Part shown: in pieces, positions 57,466 through 64,000 of the stretch
How positions within the stretch are numbered: the first letter of the stretch is position 1
How the letters are laid out: the number at the start of each line of letters is the position of its first letter
Origin: Candidatus Latescibacterota bacterium
GTDB lineage: Bacteria > Latescibacterota > UBA2968 > UBA8231
DNA: 64,000 nucleotides
Reading direction: 5' to 3'
Assembly (NCBI GenBank): GCA_022819745.1
Contig: JAJEGS010000024.1
Coordinates: 124,001 to 188,000, forward strand
Notes under the pieces: generated by a model
Seen by the model: the letters and a program-made list of their open reading frames with translations, nothing else
What the model was told of the DNA's origin: nothing
The model's database searches: none
Position numbers and translations under genes: made by a program

Positions 57466-59790
57466 CTAATAGGCCACGGCCACGATGCGTCGCACGCTGC
57501 GGTCGCCAGCGTCGCCAGCGATGTGTAGCTCGGCTATGTAGAGGCCGGGTGGTACGCGCTGGCCGTGTTGGTCGCGGCCATCCCAGTGCCATGCGATGTG
57601 CCCGGCTTGGCCGTCCCGCTCTTGGGCAAAAAGCAGTCGGCCGGACAAATCGTAGAGCCGCAGGTGCAAAGGGCGAGCGGTGAGCACGTTGATGAGGTCG
57701 AAGGAAACGAGGAGTTCTTCGTTTATGCCGTCGCCGTTGGGCGTAATGAGTGCGGGACTGAACGAGAGGCCGGCAAAGAGCTGATCGGCTACAGGCAGGC
57801 GCACGACGTTGGAACTGCTCTCGACTTGAGGTGTGGCGTCTCCTGGGTCAACGAGTTGCCGTATCTGCGCCTTTTGGCTGTCTTCGAGAAAGGCATCAAA
57901 GCGGGTTGATTGTACATAGACCGGCGCAGTGAAGCGCAGTTCGACGAGTTGGCGGCTGCGGATGCGGCGCGAGAAGGTGGCGCGAAAGCCTTGGGCAAGG
58001 GTATCGATGACCACCTCGGCAGGCTCGCCATCGACAAATGCAGCGTCAAAGTGGGGAACTGTGGTGGCTTCAATGGCGATTTGGTCGAAGCCATCTTGGG
58101 TCGTCTCGGGCCGCAGGAAGTAGGAAAACAGGGTCTCTTGGCCAGGCACAACCTGGAGGGGGAACACCTCGCCGACGACTCTGGAGGCCAATGGGGCGCT
58201 GAAGTTGACGGCTAGCCAGTCGAAGTGAGGAGCCTGCGTCGAACTGTTAGACACCAAGCGCACATCGAGTTCCATAAAGCGGCGTGGGGAAGGTGACTGG
58301 AAGGCCGCGCCCGACGCGCTATAGATATTGCTATAGGGGCTCCAGTCCGCCCCAGGAATGCGCGAGGTGTCGATTTTGCCCTTGAAACTGGGGATCAGTT
58401 TGTCGTAGCGCTTCTGGGTTACTTCCTTGCCATTTTTGTCGTGAAAAGTGTATTGCTCTACGACCTCGTTGCCCGTGCGCGAGCGGATTTCGATGTGGGT
58501 GCCCAAAGGGGTCTGGGCCTGCCACTCAATCGAGTTGAGATTCTTGCCGCTTTCTAGGTCGATGAGCGGCGAGTGGAGACGGACCGAGAGGGGGTAGCCC
58601 TCGCCGTACACTTGGATTTCTTCGGCCGAGCCGTTGGCATAGCAGCCCCAGCGCGAGGAGGCGTCGGGCGCGGTTGCCGCGCAGGTGGCGTCCCAGATGA
58701 GCCAGGCGATGCGGACGTAGCGGGCTGGCAGAGTGGGGAACTGGTGGTCGGCTAGCCCAGCTCTGTGGTTTTCGCTGTTGGGGTATCCGGCAAAGTGCCG
58801 CGTCCAGATGCGAGTGCCGTCGGGGGCGATGGTGCCGTCCGAGGTGAGGACTTCGTAGTTTTTGTAGCTGAAGGAACGCGGACCGCTGGCTCCGGCCCGG
58901 GTGCGCAAAAGGTGTTCGCCAAAGCCGCCGCGGATGGCTATGCCGGTAATCAGGCGCACGAAGTCCACTGGATAGACAGCCCCTAAGTCGATGGTGATGT
59001 GGCTCCAAGTGTTGTAGGTGTTGCGCGGCTCGCGCCCGTTGCGCCAGCGATCAAAAATTGAGCCATCGACTAGGTTGAGCGCATTGCCCAAGGTGACTTC
59101 TTCGGCGCGGACAAAGGCGTCGATGACCACGTCAATGGCCCCGCCACGCTCGAGGAGGTTGAGAGTGAGATTGTCGCCGATGCTTTCGACTTGGACTTCG
59201 ACGAGCCGGGCGTCGGGGATGTGCTTGAGGTTGCGGATTTGCAGGTAGCGGATCGGCGTCAGGTAGAGCGCGTCGCCTGGGGCAAATGCGACGCGGTGGC
59301 GCGCGTTTTCCTTGAAGCGTTCCTTAATGCGGTAGATCAGGGAGCCGGCGATTGGATTGGCCACTTGGTCGAGTTGCGGCTCGCCAGAAGAGAGCAAAAG
59401 GTCGAACAGCTCAAAGGGGGGTGCGTCGTCGGCAAAGATCAAAGTAATGCTGCGCGCCGAGACGCTGCGGCCGAGGTCGATTTCTACGAACCAGTCGTCT
59501 GGATCGTCGTCTGGGCTAGGTGCCCAGCCGGTCGCAGGGTTGCCGTCGAGGAGTGCGTTGGCATCCCTCGGATTGGAGCCGGCCCGGCGGATGCCGCCGC
59601 CTAGCTGGAGGGCATCGCGCACGGCGTCGGTATTTTTTGTAACGCGCACTGGCTGAATCGAGCCATTGGGTGCAACCTCGACTGCGCCGAGGGGCAGTTG
59701 CCAATCGCGCCAATCGCGTGCCGAACTGAAGCGCAGTTGGTCGGCGTCAGCAGCGGTGACCAAGCAGAGGAACAATAGGACGGCGGACAT
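57466..59790 (-). CDS. Large secreted discoidin/FlgD-type protein, subfamily B
   Basis: A protein of 774 residues with a signal peptide (residues 1-17, ADADQ). The first discoidin-like segment is ANALLDGNPATGWAPSPDDD with VEIDLGRSVSARSITLIF. A second is around residues 230-330 (TIDLGAVYPVDFVRLI). Linkers include IEIRSRTGNEVVEQYTF. The closing part has ITPNGDGINEELLVSF, an FlgD-like fold (DLSGRLLFAQ, WDGRDQHGQ, PGLYIAEL) and a last residue pair AY. It lies 12 bp downstream of the sugar-dehydrogenase gene, so the two form an operon. Here no subfamily-A partner is present, unlike the two other loci. Confidence 0.88.
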   Translation of the reverse strand: MSAVLLFLCLVTAADADQLRFSSARDWRDWQLPLGAVEVAPNGSIQPVRVTKNTDAVRDALQLGGGIRRAGSNPRDANALLDGNPATGWAPSPDDDPDDWFVEIDLGRSVSARSITLIFADDAPPFELFDLLLSSGEPQLDQVANPIAGSLIYRIKERFKENARHRVAFAPGDALYLTPIRYLQIRNLKHIPDARLVEVQVESIGDNLTLNLLERGGAIDVVIDAFVRAEEVTLGNALNLVDGSIFDRWRNGREPRNTYNTWSHITIDLGAVYPVDFVRLITGIAIRGGFGEHLLRTRAGASGPRSFSYKNYEVLTSDGTIAPDGTRIWTRHFAGYPNSENHRAGLADHQFPTLPARYVRIAWLIWDATCAATAPDASSRWGCYANGSAEEIQVYGEGYPLSVRLHSPLIDLESGKNLNSIEWQAQTPLGTHIEIRSRTGNEVVEQYTFHDKNGKEVTQKRYDKLIPSFKGKIDTSRIPGADWSPYSNIYSASGAAFQSPSPRRFMELDVRLVSNSSTQAPHFDWLAVNFSAPLASRVVGEVFPLQVVPGQETLFSYFLRPETTQDGFDQIAIEATTVPHFDAAFVDGEPAEVVIDTLAQGFRATFSRRIRSRQLVELRFTAPVYVQSTRFDAFLEDSQKAQIRQLVDPGDATPQVESSSNVVRLPVADQLFAGLSFSPALITPNGDGINEELLVSFDLINVLTARPLHLRLYDLSGRLLFAQERDGQAGHIAWHWDGRDQHGQRVPPGLYIAELHIAGDAGDRSVRRIVAVAY

Positions 59791-59802
59791 GGGGCTAGGT
59801 GC

Positions 59803-62235
59803 TCAGCGCAACAAGAGCAACTTGCGCACTTGGACCTGTTTACCGGCGCGCAGGCGGTAGATGTAAACACCTGTGGCCAAGCGCACTCCTGCGTCGTTGC
59901 GCCCGTCCCAATGGGCAGTGTAGTGCCCGGCTGCGTGCCAGCCGCGTGCGAGGCGTGCGACCTTTTGGCCGGTGAGATTGTAGATGGCTAATTCGATGTC
60001 GGCCGCTTGCGGCAATGCGAAGCGGAAGCTGGTGCTGCTGTTGAAAGGGTTGGGGACGTTTTGGGTGAGGACGAAGGCCGCGGGTTGGTCCGTGCCGGAT
60101 ACTTCTGAGATGGCCGTTGGGACGCGCGGCGCGGCCGGAATGCGCGTCACTAGGCGCACATCATCTAAGTAGAAGGTGCCCGTCATATTGCCCTCAAAGC
60201 GGAGGGCGTCAATCGAGTCCACTTGATCGAGAAGACCGGGGCCGTAGTAGTTGGGCTGATCGAAAGTCGTGAAGGGGATTTCTAGTACCTGCCATTCACG
60301 GCGTGCAAAGTCGAGGTAGAACTGCTCGGGATCGCGCGCCAAATCCACGCCGAGATCGTCGATAAAAAGGGCGAAGATGGGAAAGCTGGGCAACTCGATG
60401 TCGCCGGGATGGAAGGCGAAGCGCAAGCCAGCAAAACCGAGGGGATCGACGGGCGCGGTCGGCCGGAATTCAATGGTCCACGGGGTGTAGAAGTTTTTGG
60501 GCTCCGCTTTGACAGCGACAGTGCGGGTGCCGTAGAAGATGGGGCCATCGCCGGTGGTCTGCATTTGGGCACCCTTGTCGCCGACCAATTGCCAGTCGGC
60601 CGCTACGCTCTCGTCGAAAACGGATAAGTCTGGTGGCAGGAGGGAAATCGAGTGGATAAAGTCGATGCCCTTGGAGACGCCATCGACCTCCTGTTCGAGG
60701 CGCACGGCCACTTTGTACAAGCCCTTGGGCAAATCGGCGGTCTCCAAGCGGGTGTCGAGTTGGTAGGTCTGCTCGTCGAGGGCAACCAGCGGTAGTGCGT
60801 CCGGGCCGCCCAAGGAGCTTAGGTCTGCGGTTAGGCGCGGCGATCCGCCGTCGGGGACGAGCCGTTCGACGTGTACGGTAGCGCGGATTTGGAGCGCGTC
60901 GCCGACAGATAGGGCGTCGGGCATTTGGTGTTCCCACGAGCCGCCGATGGGGCTGTAGGTGATCTTGATGACCAGATGATTGCGGTTGTCGCTGGTGACG
61001 TATAGACTGCCCTCGGCGTCGCTGGCAAGCCCGACGGGAAAGCCCCAGACATCGCCTTGCGTCTTGCCGGCTTGGAAGCCGGTGATAAAGCTGCCCATGC
61101 GGGCGTCGCTGCCATCGGGTTGGCTAAAGAGGGCGGCCACTAGGTAGCCGGGGTGCGATGAGAGCTTGGCTTTGCCAGCGCGGAAGGCGACGAACGCGGC
61201 GTTGTGGTAGCGGGAGGGGAACTGGTCGCCGGTGTAGAAGTGGAGGCCCATCGGCGCGTAGTGAGCTGGTACCAAGGCCACCGGGTGTTTTTGGGTGGCG
61301 GCGAGGAGGCTGTCGTCGCGAGTGATGGGCAGTACTTTTTCGTAGCCAGCAATGGTAAAGTCGCTCCAGACTTGGTGGCTGTGGACCAAAGGATAGCCCA
61401 TAAAGTCTTGGTCGCCGATGATGTCAATCCACTCAGGCGGACGCGTGCGGCCTTCGAGGTCGTGGCCGTTGTGATTGGCCCACAGTGCATTGGTCTGCGG
61501 GTGGAAGTCCATGCCGATGGTGTGGCGGATGCCCGTGGCAAAGATACGGCGGTCGCTGCCGTCGGGATTGAATTGCAAGATGGTGCCGCGCTCGGGGTGG
61601 TGAGGCACGGGGTTGTTGGTATTGGCGACGACCTGAAAGCCCTCGTCCATGCGGCACAGGTCGCAGGGCGAGCCGACCGACAGATACATTTTGTCGTTGC
61701 GGCGATCGACGACGAGGGTGCGAGTATCGTGCCAACCCTCCCAGGGAACGTCGGGCAGGATGACTTCCTCTTGCTCGTATATTAGGTCGCCGTCGGTATC
61801 GCGCACGCGGATGACTTGGTGTTCTTCGGCGACGTAGAGCGCGTCTTTATAGAACAGGAGGCTGTGGGCTTCTCTGAGGCCGCGTAGAGAGACGATGCGC
61901 TCGTCGGCGACACCATCGCGGTCGCGGTCGGGCAGGGCGACGATCTGGTCGGCACCCATGTTGGCCACGTGCAACACGCCGTTGGGGTCAAAGGCCATAA
62001 ATCGGGGTTTGCGCAGGCCCTCGTGGGCGAAGACGCGGGCCGAGAAGCCGGGAGGGAGATTGAGGACTAGGTCTTGCGGCACGGCACCGCGGAAGGCTTC
62101 GGGCACAATGAGCGGGGTCGGCTGCAAGCCCAGATCGACTTCGGGGACCAGCGTCCCGGCGGGGTAGCCTTCGTCTTGGGCAAGGGCAGCAGTGGCGAAG
62201 CTGAAGGCGAGGGCAAATGAGATGCTGATAGGCAT
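59803..62235 (-). CDS. Secreted glucose/sorbosone-dehydrogenase-like propeller with T9SS-like C-terminal domain
   Basis: A protein of 810 residues with a signal peptide (ALAFSFATAALAQ). Residues about 50-430 form a beta-propeller of the PQQ-sugar-dehydrogenase kind: LPPGFSARVFAHEGLRKPRF, DPNGVLHVANMGAD, LYVAEEHQVI, TGIRHTIGMDFHPQ. A middle beta-sandwich region follows. The C-terminus carries a type-A sorting-like domain (VPNPFNSSTSFRF; YNLTGQKVARL; GVYIYRLRAG) and ends KLLLLR. First gene of a two-gene operon with a discoidin protein. Sugar oxidation at the cell surface is inferred. Confidence 0.87.
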   Translation of the reverse strand: MPISISFALAFSFATAALAQDEGYPAGTLVPEVDLGLQPTPLIVPEAFRGAVPQDLVLNLPPGFSARVFAHEGLRKPRFMAFDPNGVLHVANMGADQIVALPDRDRDGVADERIVSLRGLREAHSLLFYKDALYVAEEHQVIRVRDTDGDLIYEQEEVILPDVPWEGWHDTRTLVVDRRNDKMYLSVGSPCDLCRMDEGFQVVANTNNPVPHHPERGTILQFNPDGSDRRIFATGIRHTIGMDFHPQTNALWANHNGHDLEGRTRPPEWIDIIGDQDFMGYPLVHSHQVWSDFTIAGYEKVLPITRDDSLLAATQKHPVALVPAHYAPMGLHFYTGDQFPSRYHNAAFVAFRAGKAKLSSHPGYLVAALFSQPDGSDARMGSFITGFQAGKTQGDVWGFPVGLASDAEGSLYVTSDNRNHLVIKITYSPIGGSWEHQMPDALSVGDALQIRATVHVERLVPDGGSPRLTADLSSLGGPDALPLVALDEQTYQLDTRLETADLPKGLYKVAVRLEQEVDGVSKGIDFIHSISLLPPDLSVFDESVAADWQLVGDKGAQMQTTGDGPIFYGTRTVAVKAEPKNFYTPWTIEFRPTAPVDPLGFAGLRFAFHPGDIELPSFPIFALFIDDLGVDLARDPEQFYLDFARREWQVLEIPFTTFDQPNYYGPGLLDQVDSIDALRFEGNMTGTFYLDDVRLVTRIPAAPRVPTAISEVSGTDQPAAFVLTQNVPNPFNSSTSFRFALPQAADIELAIYNLTGQKVARLARGWHAAGHYTAHWDGRNDAGVRLATGVYIYRLRAGKQVQVRKLLLLR

Positions 62236-62399
62236 GGGGATCTTTCGGGATGGGATAGGTACTTAGGCTCTAAATTAGCATTTTTTGTCTTAGGTATGTC
62301 AATAATTCTAATTATAGCATAAATCGCCAGTGGCCAGTGTCCCCATTGGGAGCGGACGGGCACTTCCCACTTTCTACTCAGTCGGAGGATCTGATACTG

Positions 62400-63251
62400 A
62401 TGTCCTTTATACCACTCATTGGTTGTAGCATAGGACGCCTTGTGCTGGGAATTGTGCTGCTGATTGGGGTGCTGTATGTCTTGGCTGGGATTGCGCTCTA
62501 CATCTTCCAGAGCAGGCTGGTCTATGTGCCCGGGGCCGCAATCAAGACCACGCCGGCCGCGGTTGGAATGCGCTACGAAGAAGTTGAGCTAGTCGCCAGC
62601 GACGGAGTGCGGCTGGCCGGGTGGTACCTGCCGTTGGCCGACGCGCGAGGCACGGTGCTTTTTTGCCACGGCAATGCGGGCAACATCTCGGATCTGATCG
62701 CAGTGGCCAAGGACGCGCACCGGTTGGGTTTGGGGATTCTGCTGTTTGACTATCGCGGCTATGGCCAGAGCGAGGGCACGCCCTCTGAGGAAGGTACGCA
62801 CCGCGATGCCGAGGCGGCTTGGAACTACTTGGTGCAAGAAGCCGGGCTAGCCCCAGATCAAATTGCGATTATCGGCCGGTCGCTGGGCGGGCCAATCGCC
62901 GCGCGGCTGGCGCGGGACAAGACGCCGGCGGCCCTGTTCTTGGAGGAGACCTTTACTTCCATACCCGAGCTGGGCCGAGAGCTGTATCCGATCTTTCCGG
63001 TCGGCTTGCTCGCCCGCTATGAGTATCCCACGCTGGAGTACCTAAAACAGGTCCAATGCCCAGTGCTGATAAGCCATAGCCGTGACGACAGGTTTATTGT
63101 ATTCGCGCACGGCCAGCGGCTATACGAGGCCGCTAGCCAGCCCAAGGCGTTTACCGTGATGCGGGGTGGCCATAGTTCCGCCTTTAGCGAGGATGCAGCT
63201 ACGTATGAAGCTGGGGTGGAGGCGTTTTTGACGGAGTCGTTAGGGTGGTGA
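62400..63251 (+). CDS. Membrane-anchored alpha/beta hydrolase (BEM46/ABHD13-like)
   Basis: A protein of 283 residues from the ATG at 62400, preceded by GGAGGAT. One N-terminal membrane helix (residues 13-37) is followed by the hydrolase domain. The nucleophile elbow is IIGRSLGGPIA, the acid is in SHSRDDRFIV and the histidine in RGGHSSAFSE. The start of the domain DGVRLAGWYLPLADARGTV is typical of the BEM46 group. Substrates of this group are mostly unknown. It is divergent from the dehydrogenase gene. Confidence 0.9.
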   Translation: MSFIPLIGCSIGRLVLGIVLLIGVLYVLAGIALYIFQSRLVYVPGAAIKTTPAAVGMRYEEVELVASDGVRLAGWYLPLADARGTVLFCHGNAGNISDLIAVAKDAHRLGLGILLFDYRGYGQSEGTPSEEGTHRDAEAAWNYLVQEAGLAPDQIAIIGRSLGGPIAARLARDKTPAALFLEETFTSIPELGRELYPIFPVGLLARYEYPTLEYLKQVQCPVLISHSRDDRFIVFAHGQRLYEAASQPKAFTVMRGGHSSAFSEDAATYEAGVEAFLTESLGW

Positions 63252-63389
63252 TGGAGGGGATTCACTTTTTATTTTTCCGACAGTTAGAGATTCTGCGTCG
63301 GCTATTGGCGCACCCGCTTTGCATAGACCAGTCTCAAGCCTTGGGACCGAACAAGGTGCCCCCAGTATCTTCATGCAGGAGATTAAAAT

Positions 63390-63707
63390 ATGGCTACCGA
63401 TAAGCAAGTATCGTTCTTGCGGCACCTTTTGCGGAAAGCCGGGGACTCGGCCATCGACACCGACAAACTCAAGGAGATGGACATAGACGAGGCAAGCGAG
63501 TTGATTGACGAATTGTTAAATACGGCGGATGCACTGGCGACTGATAATATGGCTACCGATAAGCAAGTATCGTTCTTGCGGTATCTTTTGCAGAAAGCTG
63601 GGGACTTGGCCATCGACATCGGCAAGCTTAAGGAACTAGACAAGGACGAGGCAGGCTCATTGATCGACGAATTATTAGATACGGCGGAGGTACTTGATGC
63701 AGGTGAC
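63390..63707 (+). repeat. 159-bp tandem duplication at the start of the ankyrin gene
   Basis: Copies at 63390-63548 and 63549-63707. The first 33 bases of the two copies are identical, both open with an in-frame ATG, and the spacing of 53 codons preserves the reading frame. Recent duplication is likely. Confidence 0.85.
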
Positions 63708-64000
63708 TGGACTCCCCTGCACTTTGCGGCAAGGAACAACGAGGTCTTGGTGATTTCGGCTCTGGTCAAGATAGGAGCCGATCCGAATGCACGGGACGAA
63801 AGAGGCCGGACGCCTTTGCACTTCGCAGCGTTTAAGAGCAATGATGCGGTGGTTTCGGCTCTGGTCAAGGCGGGAGCTGACTCGAATGCGCGAACCAAGG
63901 GTGGTCGGTCGCCCCTACACTTTGCGGCAATGAACAACGAGGTCTCTGTGGTTTCGACTTTGGTCAAGGTAGGAGCCGATCCGAATGCGCGGGATGGAAG
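63390..64000 (+). CDS. Ankyrin-repeat protein with duplicated DUF3072-like N-terminal module (cut by right edge)
   Basis: The first 203 codons of a gene starting at ATG 63390 (AGGAG ahead), open at the window end. Residues 1-53 and 54-106 are a tandem duplication (each begins MATDKQVSFLRHL or MATDKQVSFLRYL). This module resembles DUF3072 (MTDKQ-x-x-YL and E-AS-x-LIDEL). Three ankyrin repeats follow (GDWTPLHFAARNNE, GRTPLHFAAFKS, GRSPLHFAAMNN), each with GADPNARD-type ends. Ankyrin repeats bind other proteins. The combination is unusual. Total length unknown. Confidence 0.85.
   Translation, partial: MATDKQVSFLRHLLRKAGDSAIDTDKLKEMDIDEASELIDELLNTADALATDNMATDKQVSFLRYLLQKAGDLAIDIGKLKELDKDEAGSLIDELLDTAEVLDAGDWTPLHFAARNNEVLVISALVKIGADPNARDERGRTPLHFAAFKSNDAVVSALVKAGADSNARTKGGRSPLHFAAMNNEVSVVSTLVKVGADPNARDG

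Noticed and set aside
1..64000. tRNA, rRNA, riboswitch and origin-like sequences
   Set aside because: I looked for cloverleaf arms, conserved rRNA segments and DnaA-box clusters by eye and found none convincing.

Overview
The window is one stretch of a bacterial chromosome with GC-rich, gene-dense sequence and no rRNA, tRNA or CRISPR array that I could see. Several traits suggest an uncultured member of the FCB superphylum, for example a Latescibacterota-like lineage. These are six very large secreted proteins with FlgD-like or type-IX-secretion-like C-terminal domains, several Gfo/Idh/MocA oxidoreductases, a phytanoyl-CoA dioxygenase, an enolase-superfamily dehydratase and a large OPT-like membrane protein. 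The phylum assignment is inference from gene content only.

Layout. 1-4485: two secreted discoidin/FlgD-type proteins on the minus strand, the second running off the left edge. 4.6-8.0 kb: an OFA-type MFS transporter, then a Tat-exported periplasmic binding protein translationally coupled to a membrane sensor that lacks a kinase. 8.2-13.8 kb: a beta-propeller protein, a phosphodiesterase-like enzyme, a 2-hydroxyacid dehydrogenase, a metallo-beta-lactamase-fold hydrolase, a small membrane protein and a cupin. 13.9-18.2 kb: an accessory island with a PIN-like protein, a membrane-tethered small GTPase, membrane and soluble partners of unknown family and a small coupled protein. 18.2-21.5 kb: an acetyltransferase, a DUF234-type ATPase, an oxidoreductase and an orphan HicB-like protein. 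21.6-25.8 kb: a tightly coupled lipid/glycan operon (CDP-alcohol phosphatidyltransferase, UPF0104-type membrane protein, DUF3047, glycosyltransferase 4). 25.9-30.3 kb: a second pair of secreted discoidin/FlgD proteins.

30.4-38.7 kb is a self-contained sigma-54 circuit. A minimal sigma-54 activator gene has a sigma-54 promoter in front of it. A second, nearly identical promoter lies exactly 1300 bp downstream, with three phased palindromes about 180 bp upstream of its start point. It appears to drive an exoprotein operon: a secreted protein, a 1546-residue M6-like metalloprotease with many Ig-like repeats, and a cadherin/FnIII protein. 39-46 kb carries a Gfo/Idh/MocA oxidoreductase, the conserved transglutaminase / alpha-E / circularly permuted ATP-grasp cluster, an enolase-superfamily enzyme and a NYN-domain protein. 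46.2-52.1 kb holds a GIY-YIG protein and a sugar-acid catabolic run: DapA-like aldolase, Gfo/Idh/MocA, oligogalacturonate-lyase-like propeller, lactonase-like amidohydrolase and aldo/keto reductase. Together with the enolase-family enzyme at 44 kb these genes could make a non-phosphorylative aldose oxidation pathway. 52.4-57.4 kb: OPT-like membrane protein, class IV aminotransferase, phytanoyl-CoA dioxygenase coupled to an orphan cytochrome-oxidase-subunit-III-like protein, and a VapBC toxin-antitoxin pair. 57.5-62.2 kb: a third discoidin/FlgD protein behind a secreted glucose/sorbosone-dehydrogenase-like protein. 62.4-64.0 kb: an alpha/beta hydrolase and the start of an ankyrin-repeat protein whose N-terminal module is duplicated.

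The most interesting regions are the sigma-54 exoprotein circuit, the paired architecture of the secreted paralogs, and the GTPase island, which could be an undescribed conflict or membrane-associated system.
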